Source: Trema orientale (Eukaryota; Streptophyta; Magnoliopsida; Rosales; Cannabaceae). Taken from it: a DNA stretch of 64,000 nt. The DNA lies in assembly GCA_002914845.1 (NCBI GenBank), contig JXTC01000310.1, positions 27,702-91,701 on the forward strand, given 5' to 3'. Each line of letters opens with the position of its first letter. Within the stretch, counting starts at the first letter, position 1. Shown one piece after another: positions 48,061-60,501 of this stretch. A program made the position numbers and the translations under genes. The notes under the pieces are model-generated. The model was not told the DNA's origin. It was given only the letters and a program-made list of their open reading frames with translations, and searched no databases.

Positions 48061-48256
48061 TAAAGGAAGAAAAATAGAACAATTACAAGCACAAGAATCT
48101 GGTAAAAGAAGTACATATATGCTTGAAGAGGATCTCCAATATTTACCACTAGAGCTCTGGGTTGAGGGGATACGTCAATCCATTCCACTTATTGCCCTTT
48201 AGAACTTGGAGACTATGTGATCTTGAAGAAGCACAATGAAGAACTCAGTGTGGACA

Positions 48257-49982
48257 TGTGATGACCCGTACATTAAAAAAAAAGGAGGGTGGGGGAGGGG
48301 GTATATTTATATAATATAAAGAAGAGAAATTTAGGTGGATGGCCAATATTTTAAATTTGATTAAATATATGTCCATTTTTTAAATTTTATAGCTAAATGT
48401 CCACGTATATATATTTTTACACTTGGTAGATATTTTTATCTACCAATTTCAGCTACTGTACTGAAATGTACTAGGTATATAATTTTTTATACTTAGTATA
48501 TAAAATTTTACACTTGGTATATAAACATATATACCGGACATTTTGTTATAACATTTGACAAATGGATATTTACTTCAATTGGACCCAAAATTTGGTCATA
48601 TTTCTATAAGCCCCAAGAAAGAATATAAGGATAAATGAAAAGTCTAATTCATCCTTACCTATAGGTGTTTATTAAGGGTCAATTTGATAATTCAATTAGA
48701 GACTGTTTAAGAAACCCTAAAAGGTCTAATAATCTGCTCAGTTTATACGTATGCTTTATAAAGAGAAAAAAAAAAGTTAAAGAGAGAGCGTGGAGGCTAT
48801 GCGATTAAGAAGAAGAAGATGGTGAAGAGATCATTATCATGGATTATTGATACTCACTCCTAAGATAATAAACTCTTAACCGATTAAATTTTATATTCTA
48901 ATAAACTTATGTTTATAGAGTATTTTATTAAAAATATGATTTCAAGTGAAAATATACTTTTCGCAAATAATTTATTTATTGAAAGAAAATTATTTTATTG
49001 AAACAATCGCTTTGTTTAAAAATTATTTTGATTTTATCTGATAATTGTTTTGCACAAAACTATGGATCAAGTATATGACATTGTTATTGAATATTGTTAC
49101 ATGAAAACTGTTTAGAAATGATTACAATGATATAATGAGAAAAGTGAAATTATTTTTGAACTGTTATTGTATATGAATGTGTTTTGAAACTCTCTTCAGT
49201 GAATATGCAATGTGGACCTATTCCACAGGGGTTATATGTGGATAATACGTACTGAATGTGGACCTAGCTACAGGGGTCAAATATAATAAATGTGGACCTA
49301 GTTACAGGGTTAAGTGTAGTAAATGTGGACCTAGTCACAGGGGTTAAGTGTGGCCATAGTCGCCAAAAACTATTGAGAAATGATTTGAAAGTGTTACTGA
49401 TTATCGAATGAGAATAAAACAATAGATTTTGAAAACCTACTTCATTTTTTTATCAAAGTGACTTTCCAAACAATCTCATTTGATTATCTTGAAAATTATT
49501 ACATTTTAAAATTGATTTTGTTTTGAAATATATTATTTAACCTTTTCAAAAGATATATACTTGATCCAGCTAGTTAAGGTTACTGGTTACTTACTGAGCT
49601 ATCGAGTTCACCCTTTTATTTTCTCCTCCCAGGTTTTAAAGATTGTCAGTTAAAAGGTGTAACTAAGCGAGAACTTATCTAGGTAATTGGGATGCGTTTC
49701 AGCTTATGAATGAAAGATGGAAAGTCATTCATTTTTATTAGGAAAACATAAAGACTGGAAAGGTCAATTAGCACAAATTTATTATATTACAGCATGTATT
49801 TTGTACAGTTGATTTTTAATATTTAGAGAGTTAATAGAATTATTAGGTTATACATGATTTAGTGGTATTTATTGGAGTTTAATTATTCTTTATTTTTGTG
49901 AATTATAGATAGATGCCTTGCATATTTATAAGGCTTTACTTTATAGGTATGCGGTGCACGTTCTCGAGTGTGGGGCATGACA
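48257..49982 (+). mobile_element. Solo LTR, family L1, copy 3, inside psi-9 exon 2
   Basis: Starts TGTGATGACCCGTACATT and ends GGGGCATGACA. Shorter than copies 1 and 2 because of a central deletion (between about 48895 and 48900), although it carries the nested 291-bp repeat at 48324. Flanks GGACA and AGACG match at only three of five positions, so it is older than copy 2. Three to four units of the internal array remain (49215-49345). Confidence 0.85.
48324..48614. mobile_element. 291-bp repeat M2, copy 2, nested in the LTR
   Basis: Same length and ends as the copy at 15733. Flanked by TATAAAGAA (48315-48323) and AAGAAAGAA (48615-48623), seven of nine positions identical. It lies in the 5' part of the L1 LTR; removing it restores the alignment with copies 1 and 2. 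Confidence 0.8.
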
Positions 49983-50451
49983 AGACGTGCATGGTTATCA
50001 CCAGAGTCACTTATCGCTACAGGCATAGTGGATAGTAGTGGGAAAAAATGTATAATCCTTCTACGCAACCCATGTCAAACAAGTGATATGAGCCTCAGAA
50101 ATTAACTCGAGCAACAAAATTCCTACTTTCAATACTTACTTTGAGTACTCGATCCATAAGTATATCTCTACCATTAGAAAAACAAATAGCTGTCGCACCA
50201 CTTTGATCTTAAATACCACTTTTCGAAGAGTAAAAGTACTATTAGTAGGAAAAGTGGAAACTAAGTCATGAGCGAACTCATATAACCATTTATTTGATAC
50301 TAGGAAAATAATTTGATTCATAAGTAGGAAAATTTTTATGTAGATGAATATTATTTGAAGAACACAAATTCGTAAAAACTAGCGGGGTAACCATAGATTA
50401 ATTGATGTAGATTCATTATTAGACAATGATTCAAATCTATAAGTACCCTAG

Positions 50452-50609
50452 TGTTGAAAGTTGATGACAACTAATTTGGTTAAGTTAGTTAGGATGTTGT
50501 AACAAAAAGTTAGTTAGGAGTTAGTTAAGACTGCAGCTTAATTACTCTAACTAATTCTTGATGATGTGTCAACTAAGTCCTTGATTTCAAGCTCAAAATG
50601 TGAAACTTG

Positions 50610-50673
<64 letters not shown>

Positions 50674-53600
50674 TCTGTTTCGAAGGCCAAGAACAAAGTG
50701 AAAAACAAAGTGTGAGAACTGCGTGTTTATTGAGAGTTACTGTTGTATCGCACATGTTGCAACATAGGTGATTTCTTTATTTCATATTTCAACATCGACT
50801 CTGTATTCTATAAGCTGAGAGATTCATGACTATACTACTAAGAGGTTTGAGAGTAGCTTGTAGTAAGAATCTTGCTATATAATTTGAGAGTATATGAGAG
50901 TATAATCTTCTTAGTTTATAGTAGATTCGACTGGGGACAAGTTCCCTGCCTTAGACGTATAGTTTTCATATTAAAAACTGAAAACTGGAACTAAGTAAAT
51001 CGTGCTGAGTTTTCTTTCTTGCTCTAGTTTTTTCACATTGTTCTTGATTGTTTAATTGGTCTAGTTATTTTCAACAATAAGTGATATCAAAGCCAGGTTG
51101 CCAAGCCTATAAGGAAGATCAATCCGAGCTAAAGTTAATGATTTCAAGAATAAGATTCGAAGATGGGTACTTCAAAGATAGAGATCAAAAAATTCGATGG
51201 AAAGGAGGAGTTCAACATATAGAAGAAGAAGATGAAGGTTGTGCTTGTCCAGTAAAAGTGTACAAAGGCTCTCAGGGATGCTTCGGGTTTGCCGGAAACT
51301 ATGAAGCCATTGGAGAAGTAAGAGCTTCTCGAAATGGCCTATAGTTTGTTGATCTTGAACTTAGCTGACAATATGTTGCGACAAGTCGACAAAGAAGATA
51401 CAGATGCGAAAGTCTGGTCTAAAATTGATGCTCTCTACTTGACAAAAATTCTCTCAAATAAGATATTACTTAAGGAACAATTGTTTGGTTTTAAGATAGA
51501 TTCAACAAAATCGTCAGAAAATCTTGATAACTTTAAGCGGATTATTGTAAGTTTGGCTAATATTGATGAGAATCAATGATAAAAATTAAGCTATTATTAT
51601 CTTAAATTCATTGCTTGATTCTTACAAAGACTTAAAGTCGACTATCAAGTATGGTAGGGAATCGCTTTCCCTTAATGACGTTCTTGGAGTACTAAGATCC
51701 TGTGATCTCGAAATCAAGATTGAGAAACGATCCAATGGTGAGGGACTATAAGTTCGTGATAAAACCTAGAAGAGAGACAAATCTAAAGAGAGAGAGAAGT
51801 CAAGATCGCAATTCAAAGGAAGAAAAACCTGTTGGAATTGTCATAAAGATGAGCATATTCGAGGATTTTGTCCAGAAAGGAAGAAGAACAATGGTCAAGA
51901 TCAAGCTGATACGACTAATATCTCAGATGGATTTCACTCGGCTGATGTGCTTACAGTTGTATTAGAAAATTTCCACAAAGATTGGGTCATGGACTCAAGA
52001 TGTACCTTCCATATGATGCCAAGTAGGGATTGGTTGTATGATTTTCGTAAGATAAATGATGGAAAAGTTCTTATATAGAATGATAATGCTTGTAAAATCA
52101 TTGGAATTGGCTATGTGAAATTTAGGATATGAGATGGTTCTTACAAAGTACTGGAAAATGTGAGGTTAGTGCCGAAGCTGAGAAGAAATCTGGTTTCACT
52201 TGGAATGCTTGTGCAAGTGGATGTTCGTACATATTTGAGAATGGAGTGATGAAAGTATTGAAGGGTGCCATGGTAGTTCTGAAAGTCGTGTTAAAATATG
52301 GTTTGTACATATTGCAAGGAGAAGCTGTTAATGGGGCTTTTGACTTCTGCTGTTGTGACAGAAAGTCTTGATTTGCAGAAAAATCTTCATGTTACAACAG
52401 AGACTCCTGTTACTACGAATTCTGATGTTACATCATCGAAATCAGACTAGACAGCAATATGGCATAAGCGATTGTGTCATACTAGTAATAGAGACTTGTA
52501 AGAACTCTGCAAATAGGGTATTTTGGACTCAAAGAAGATTTCAATACTCGATTTCTGTGAGTCATGTGTGCTGGAAAAGACTCACACGCTGAGATTCGCA
52601 ATGGCTACTCACTCCATAAATGGGATCCTCGAGTATATACACTCGAACTTATGAGGATCTCCTCAGGTACCTTTCTCTCTTAATAGTACTCAATATTTCA
52701 TTTTCTTTTTTAATGATTATTCAAAAAGGGTTTGGGTTTATTTCTTAAGACATAAGGATGAAGTTTTTACTAAATTTAAGGAATGGAAGACCCTTGTAGA
52801 ACACTAAACCAGTAAGAAAATTAAAAAGTTTAGGACTGATAATGGTTTAGAATTTTGCAGTGGTGAGTTTAATCAATATTGTGCACAAAATGGTATTTCT
52901 AGGCATAGAACATGTTTTGATATTCTCCAACAAAATGGGTTAGCTGAATGTATAAATAAGACTATACTTAACAAGGTTAGGTGCATGCTTAATGAATCTG
53001 GTTTGCTAAAGAAATGTTAGGCTAAAGTAATACACACTGCATGCTATTTGATAAATAGATCACCATCATCAGTTATAAGTCATAAGACATCCATGGAAGT
53101 TTGGTCAGGTAACCCACCTAGTTTAATCCATCTTAAACCATTTGGACGTATTATTTATATCTATAAGAGTCAAGAAAAATTAAATCCTAGAGCTGTCAAA
53201 TCTGTGTTTCTAGGATATCTACCAGGTGTTAAAGGTTATAAGGTGTGGCTAATTAATGATAAGAAATATGTTATTAGTCGAAATGTCATTTTTAATGAGA
53301 ATAAAACTATCTTGTTGGACATTAATCCTTTGTCTAAGAATAAGACTTTCTAGTTTGAGGTGGAGAATTCCATAAAACTTAATCAAGCTATAGGTACTTA
53401 TAGCTTTGAAGGTGCAAACTTGGAAAGTGAAAGTGAAACTGAAGGGGAATTAGCTGCAGGTAAAGCAGCAGAGAAACCTGATGTTGCAACATCACAGACA
53501 AAAGCTGCAGAATTCCAACTTGATGTTACAACATGGCAGTCGTTAGATCAACCCGATATTACAATATTAGAGACTGCAAGTCCAGATCGTATTACAACAT

Positions 53601-55976
53601 ATGCAGATTCACCAGGAAGAGATTAAGTTCATAGTCCGAGGAGACTTACTGATTATCTCTTGCTAGGGACAGACCTAGAAGGACAACCCGACCTCCTCCA
53701 TGTTTTGCTCATATTGATATCATTACTTATACACTCAATGTTGGCAATTCTATTGAGTTATAGGAAACAAAGTGTTTTACTGAAGCGTAGAAGAGTAATG
53801 ATAAGGAAGAATAGCTAAAAATAATGGAAAAGGAGATGCACTCACTTATGAAGAATAAGACTTAGAAGTTGGTTGATAGAACTTTACATAAAAAAGGTTA
53901 TTAGGTGCAGATAGATTTTCAAGAGGAAGCACGACATTCCTGGAGTAGAACCAGCTAGATTTAAGGCAAGAATAGCTACCAAAAGACTTTTACAAGTTGA
54001 AGGTATAGATTACCATAAAGTATTCTCACATATTGTCAAGCACTCATCTATAAGGCATATTCTAGCTACGGTAGCTATAAATGACTTAGAGTTGGAGCAA
54101 CTTGATGTGAAGATAGCTTTTCTATATCGTAACCTTGATGAAGAGATTTTCATGGAGCAACCAGAAGGTTTCATCAAGAAAGGAGCTGAGAATAAGGTGT
54201 ACTTGTTGCAAAAATCCTTGTATGGACTCAAGCAATCTCCTAGGTAGTGGTATAGAAGATTTGACGAGTTCATGTTATCTGAAGACTTTAAGAGGTTTGA
54301 CTTTGATCATTATATCTACTACAAAATGACAAAGAAGGGAATGTTCATCTACTTGTTGCTTTCACGTAGATGACATGCTTATAGCTTGCTGAGATAAAGG
54401 TATAATTTGGTTGTTAAAGAAAGTTTTGGATATTGAATTTGAGATAAAATACCTAGGGGTAGCTAAGAAAATCTTAGGTATTAAGATTCAAAGAGATAGA
54501 ACAGCAGGAATTCTTACACCTTTTCAAAAAGGATACTTGAATAAGGTTTTGGAGGTATTTGGGATGAAGGATTCAAAGGCTATTACAATACTAATTGCAG
54601 CTCACTTCAAACTAAGTTCAGTTAAGGGAGAATTAGCTGATGGAAAAAGAGAATACATAGGTGGAGTTCCATATTCCAATGCGATTGGGAGCTTATTAAT
54701 GTATGCCATGATTAGCATAAGGCCTGACATTGCCTTTGGTGTTAGTTTGGTGACAGGTTTATGAATAGATCAGTAAGAGTTCACTAGGAAGTTGTAAAGT
54801 GGTTACTCAGGTATCTACAGGGTACGTTGGATGTTGGATTAGTTTACGAAAGGAAGACATTCTAGTGGTGGCTTGGTAGGCTACTATGATTCAGACTATG
54901 TTATAGATCTAGACAAAAGAAGATCATTAACTAATTATGTTTACACAATCGGTGGGAATATTATCAGTTGAAAGTCTAATCTACAATATATCGTAGCTTT
55001 GTCTACAACGAAAGCAGAGTATGTGGCTCTTACGGAGGCTATCAAGGAAGGAATGTGGCTGCAAGGAATTACTAAGGAACTAGGCTTCAAGGAACATGTT
55101 GTGACAGTACATTGTGATTCACAAAGTGCCATACATCTCTCGAAGAATAGTGCATTTTATGAGAAAACCAAATACATAGATGTTCGACTACATTTTATGA
55201 GAGATATTATTACACAAGGGCAGATTAAAGTAAAGAGGATTTCTACACTCGAGAATCCTGCAAACATGTTGATGAAGGCGATTTTAGTAAGCAAGTTCAG
55301 GGATGCTTTGAGCTTACTAAATATCCTTCCTACTTGAAGACTAGTAGAGTTGCAAGGACCTCTAGTTCGGATCCACAACCAAATCTAGAGTCAAGGTGGA
55401 GATTGCTGATAGTTGGTGACAACTAATTTGGTTAAGTTAGTTGAGATATTATAATAGAAAGTTAGTTAGGAATTAGTTAAGACTGCAGCTTAATTATTCT
55501 AACTAATTCTTGATGATGTGTTAACTAAGTCCTTGATTTTAGACTCAAAGTGTGAGACTCGTTCTATATATACATGCTCTATTTCAAAGGCTAAGAATAG
55601 AGTGAAAAATAGACTGTGAGAACTAAGTGTTTATTGAGAGCTACTACTGTATCGCACATGTTGCAACATAGGTGATTTCTCTATTTCATGTTACAACATC
55701 AACTCTATATTCTGTGAGCTGAGAAATTCGTGACTATACTACTGAAAGGCTTGAGAGTAGCTTGTAGTGAGAATCTTGCTCTGTAATTTGAGAGTAGATG
55801 ATGGTGTAATCTTCTGAGTTGATAGTGAATTCGACTAGAAACAAGTTCCTTGCCTTGGATGTACAATTTTCATATTGAAAATTAAAACCAAGTAAATCGT
55901 GTTGAGTTTTCTTCCTTGCTCTAGTTTTTCCGTATTGTTCTTGATTATTTGATTGGTCTGGTTATTTTCACCAACA
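50452..55976 (+). mobile_element. Ty1/copia retrotransposon with both LTRs, degenerate
   Basis: 5' LTR 50452-51076 and 3' LTR 55404-55976 are clearly alike but diverged; ends TGTTGA...TCAACA and TGCTGA...CCAACA. Flanks CCTAG (50447-50451) and CCCAG (55977-55981) are a near-perfect 5-bp duplication. A primer site (GTGATATCAAAGCCAGGT) follows the 5' LTR, and AAGGTGGAGAT precedes the 3' LTR. Pol order is copia-type: gag from 51163 (MGTSKIEIKKFDG), integrase near 52836-53020 (RTDNGLEF), reverse transcriptase 53930-54380 (SLYGLKQSPR, VDDM) and RNase H 54999-55337 (TKAEYVALTEA). Many stops and frameshifts make it non-autonomous. It sits in intron 1 of psi-9. Confidence 0.95.
50615..50671. repeat. 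(TA)n expansion inside the 5' LTR
   Basis: About 57 bp of TA where the 3' LTR has only TATATATA; this accounts for the length difference between the LTRs. Confidence 0.95.
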
Positions 55977-56220
55977 CCCAGTCTCGTTTTTTCAGGGGAA
56001 AAAAAAAAAGAAAAGAAATCTGAAAATTGTGGGCTAAACTAGAGTTTGCTACAAATATCTGTCAAATACCTACATATTAGGGGCAAGTTCAGGTTTTGGA
56101 GGATTAGGAGCTATCTTCACCTGAGTTTCTTGCTCGTAAAAACGACGATTTCCATCTTAATTTCATCTCCTCCATAACACTCTCCGGGATTCCATGGTTC
56201 ATAAGTTGAGAAAAGGCCCT

Positions 56221-56709
56221 GACAAGAAATTTCAATCTTACACCACAACTCAAGGAGAAAAAAATCATGCACAACCATTGGAGCAGATCAAACCGTTACA
56301 AACAAATCAAGTGGCGCACTTGGCTATTTCCAAAGGAATCAAGTCAACCAGGCTGTCCCAAATATATTCTTTTGGATCATGTTCATAATATTAGAAATGC
56401 TTCCTTTATTATTTTATTTACAATAATAGTAGAAGCAAAACTCAAAATATAAGAATTTCTACCTATAAAAAAAACATAAAAAATAAAAAGTCCTATGGGG
56501 GCATATGCCGCCATAAGACCACTAGCTCAACCCCTCCTAGTAGCTAGCTAGAGTTTCTCAGGGTACATATGGAACGAAGAAAAACATTTTTATACTTTCA
56601 AATTTAGAGCAGTAAGAGCAAGCACATGATGATCGCAAACAAATCCAAGACTAGTTTTTATTACACATTTGTACATTTTTAACACAAGAGTCTCAACTCT
56701 CATCCTTCA
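56221..56709. other. Spacer between psi-9 and ACCH-10
   Basis: A plus-strand open frame at 56194-56388 begins in psi-9 sequence and then gives a QTNQVAHLAISKGI-type peptide that I do not recognise. The rest is the 3' flank of ACCH-10. Confidence 0.4.
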
Positions 56710-58623
56710 TCATTCTGTTTTGGGGAGCTTGAAATGATCCAAGGCTGAAGTCCCATCGAGGCATTTTGAGCGGAAACAAGCAAGATAGTCCCTTATTGTG
56801 GTTTCTCTGTACTTGGGAGGATTATTCTCGGATAACAACTCCTTGATTGGTCCGTACAGTTTTGACGTTGGCATTATACCTGTAGTGAAGAAGCTTCCAA
56901 TAGATACTCTGGGACCCATGCGGCTCGCGAGAACTCTGTGCTCAACACTCTTGAATTTGTCATTTGATATAAGCTGAAGAAAATGAAGAACAAGAAAGAA
57001 GATACATAAGTTGAAAACTATTAAAAAAGAAAGAAGCTCGTTGCTTAGAAAGTGATAGTTAAGACCACAACTACGACTGTGCAATGTTATACGTATCAAA
57101 CTTGTAACGCAGACTTTGACATGTGTCAGCAAATAATAAGATCGACGGTCATTTTTCGGCATAAAATTCGCTTGGATTTTTTGGTATAGGCTTCAGACAA
57201 ATAGATGTGCCAGACGAAATAATTTGTGACAACAATGTCACAAGCAAAAATCATGGAACTTTTGTATGAGACCGCTAAATAGAAATCTAATCCTAGATAG
57301 GTGAAAGTTACTATCTTTCCGGTAGTTTGGGTTGAGAAAACTGAAACCTTTTAGCATTTAAAAGCTCATTTAGAATATGAAAAACAGGACAATTACAATC
57401 ACAAGCTAGAATCCGGTAAATGAAGTATACATGCCTGAAGAAAATCTCCAATGTTTACCACGAGAGCTCCGGGTTGATGGGATACGTCAATCCACTTATT
57501 GTCCATTAGAACTTGGAGACCACCAATGTGATCTTGAAGAAGCACAGTGAGGAAGTCAATGTCAGTGTGCTTGGTTGCCCCCATAGTTAGTTCTGGCTGC
57601 GGGCATGGCGGGTAGTAATGGCATAAAACGTTTAGTCCCTCTGCGCAATCTATTTCATACAAGTGATTTGGATTCAGCCCAAGAGCCTCAGAAATCAACT
57701 CAAACAGCAAAATTCCTAGTCTCGATACTTGCTTCGTGTACTCCATAAGTATGTCCCTGCAAGTAGAAGGACAAATATTTCGATTGTAGGGCTTCATTTT
57801 TTATCTTAAGTACTACTAGTGTACTCTTGGAAAAGTGAAAGTTAATACTGAGAAGGAAAATCAAGAATAGTTTGGTTCATAAGTTAAGAAAGATACTCAT
57901 GAGTGTTAGCTCCCATGAGGTCTGGGGTTCAATTCCCATGCTAGAGTTTACTGCCTAAAGATCGATTGAAATCAGTATTTTTTGTGTATTACTGAGCTAG
58001 ATTTATAAGACTAGATTTACAAATTAGACATGAATCAAGTGATTCAACTAGTTAAGCTTGCTAGACATATCTGTCAAATACCTGCATACTAGGGGCAAGT
58101 CTTCGGGCCTTGGAGGATTAGGAGCCATCCGACAGTAAAGCGTATCCCTCCAATCCACGGATGGAGAGCTATACAGATCATTGTTAGTGTTATAGACCAC
58201 TGGCTTGGTGAAGTCTCGGGTATAAAACGCTTTCTTCACCTCAGTTTCTTGCTCATAAAATCGACGAACTCCATCTATCATTTCCTCCATAACACACTCT
58301 GGGATTCCGTGCTTGACAATTTGGAAGAAGCCCTGCTTCTCAGATGCTTCTCGTACTCTGTCAACAACCTCCTTTCGCCGAAATGAATCTCCTGTAAGGC
58401 CTCCGAGATCTATAACTGGAACACTCAGCTGGGCAACTCCGGAAACAGAGCTGTTCTCAATGTGATTATCAGATATTGAAATATAGAAAATACGAGGAAT
58501 CTCAGTGATCCCGGCATCCACGAGTCCTTTGACACCAGCCTTTGTCTCGTCAAAAGCTTTTAGTTCAGTTGCTCTATCACATTTTACTGCAGGAGCAGCT
58601 TCATCTGAGCTGGTCACCACCAT
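56710..58623 (-). CDS. ACCH-10: 2-oxoglutarate/Fe(II) dioxygenase
   Basis: Exons 58623-58082, 57756-57435 and 56973-56710 give 375 residues. The start is the ATG at 58623 ([14 protein letters not shown]); an in-frame upstream ATG at 58659 exists. Four residues are missing from the N-terminal region ([11 protein letters not shown] against [15 protein letters not shown]). The ligands are H244, D246 (KHTD) and H300, with R310-x-S312. NHGIP is KHGIP here. Introns are 325 and 461 bp, the second with a GC donor. Exon 3 is closest to ACCH-4 ([14 protein letters not shown]). Immediately downstream lies psi-9, immediately upstream psi-11. The substrate cannot be predicted. Confidence 0.93.
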
Positions 58624-58797
58624 TTTCTTTCCTGATATTTCTTGATCCCAGTTCAGCATTTGATCAAGTTTTAATACATACTAGATTTTACAATAGAGAG
58701 CCAAAAGGTCAACTCTGTAACAGTTTGTCAAATTTCACAGACGTGACAGTTTACGGTTAATATATTGATATGAATATGTCACTAACTTTTTCAAGAA

Positions 58798-59905
58798 GTT
58801 ACACTCTATGCTCGACACTTATTAACTTGTCATCGGATATTAGCTGGAAAAAACAACAAAAATTTCTCAACAGCCAATTGTTCCATCCGATGAAAGTTGA
58901 TAGGGAATTACTTACACTGCTTATTTACAAGCATGTTGACTCTGATAACACTATAGATACACCTATATTCAGGTGTATTACAAGTTTGAAGGGGTCTTTC
59001 AGTCTAACGACAACTCAGGAATGCCGTACAAGGATAAATTCAGAGATATGCTTGAAAGTCATATACAGTGTTCAAAGAAGTCGACATTTATATAAAATTA
59101 GTAAAAAAGTTTGTGAGGGTCAAAGTTTGTAAGGGTCATTCTCTAGGGAGAAAGGAAAATGGTGGTCTGAAAAAACGTCCTTATATAACATTAATAACCA
59201 AGAATTAGTGCAAAAACAAAGCAAAAAGTTCGGCTGTAATAGATTTCCAATTTTAACAATCAAAAGCCCATGGAATGGGCCGCACATCGATCCAACGCTT
59301 CTTATGAAGAACTTGAAGGCCAAAGCACAGTGAGGAAGTCACCATCAGTAGCTTGCTTGTCCCCATAGTTAGCTCTGGCCCTGAAAAAACAGGAGAATAA
59401 TGACACAGAACAGCTAATCCTTGGGCGCTAGTTTCTGTTTAGCCAAAGAGCTTCAGATAGTAGCTCCAGCAATGAGATTCCCAATTCCATCACAAGCTTT
59501 GAGTACTCAAAAAAAGTATATCGCTAGTATATTTTCGAGTACAAGTACAAGAAGGTCATAAAAGTATCATTTTGGCTAGTCCAAAGTCATGAAAGGTCAT
59601 AAACAGAGTACCATTATATCACATCTCTAGATAATAAAGATTATCAACTTAAGCTAAAACAGAGATACTCGGATTACTAATACTAAATATCATTACATTT
59701 ACTAATAAAAGAACCAAATCCTAAAAGATATAGACATGAACCGATTTCATACATGTTCGATCATTTTCCCCTGAATGCCAATGGCAACTTCTCTGATTTG
59801 GGAGGAGTAGGAGCCATTACTCAAAACATGGTGTCCCTCCAACACGTGCGATTTTGGTAACCCAAGAATCGACACGTCCTTTAGCACGGGCTGTCTTGCA
59901 GAATT
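58798..59905 (-). pseudogene. psi-11: ACCH-2-type pseudogene
   Basis: Three decayed pieces match ACCH-2 rather than the flanking genes: start of exon 3 (58843-58798), exon 2 (59522-59234) and exon 1 (59905-59771). Exon 2 has lost part of the DQIIGG block and has frameshifts around the HxD triplet (TMGTSKLL-like reading). The exon 1 donor GT has become GG, and more than half of exon 1 is deleted between the WRDT block and the IPRIF-proximal region. At 58798 it joins the 5' flank of ACCH-10 abruptly, marking a duplication breakpoint. Confidence 0.88.
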
Positions 59906-60501
59906 CATTTAAAACTTTTTTTTTTCTTTTCTTTCATATTCTCATCGAAGAAAGAAGATTTGGAATAAATGTATAAAATGAAGTCTCTTTCTAAATTCCA
60001 GCTTTTTCGCAATTTTTTGTTTTCGAAATTAAATGGAAAAAGAAAGTTAAAATTGAAATGATTCTAAGTTTGAGTGAATGTGACAATTTGCATCTCATGA
60101 TCGGGACATAGTTTTAAAAATAAATCTAGGAGCAAAATAGAGAATCATTTTACATGTAAATTATGATGAAGGGACAAATTGAGTGCCGCCTTCTCTCCTC
60201 CCCCGTTTGTCATTATAACTAATAAAGATAGCATACATATAAATAGTTACAAAAACAATGGCGAAAAAAGAGCTAAGCAGAACATTTCTCTGTATAAATT
60301 ATCACTTCATAATTTTTTGTTGCGTTCCAAGTTCGCACAATCTTATCCAACATAATAGTATTACCCACTATTATAGTACTAGTTTCTATAGATTCATGAT
60401 GACACTCAAATATTTTCAAGTACAGAATCATTTTACTGTAGATTACTAGTCTCTACACCAAAGCAGTAAAAGCAATCTTTGTAACACAGTGTCAACCTTC
60501 A
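59906..60501. other. Spacer between psi-11 and ACCH-12
   Basis: AT-rich. 60170-60480 parallels the 3' flank of ACCH-6 (36230-36660: GTGCCGCC...TTTGTCATTAT and TATTACCCACTATTATAGTAC), which shows the ACCH-6/12 unit was copied with its downstream DNA. No gene seen. Confidence 0.5.

Larger units (their letters stand above)
48123..56220 (-). pseudogene. psi-9: ACCH pseudogene split over 8 kb by two retrotransposons
   Basis: Exon 1 remnant lies at about 56220-56070. It reads back from VNHG-like sequence to the PKPELAPNM region, with an internal deletion joining VKKAFY to the MAPNPPK block, and an FTQ-like frameshift. Intron 1 contains a whole copia element (50452-55976). Exon 2 is 50167-49983 plus 48256-48123, cut by a family L1 LTR. 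It has further frameshifts around the HYYPPCP block, and its donor end is mutated from CAG to CAA. No exon 3 found. The HxD triplet region is disrupted at the insertion. Confidence 0.88.
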
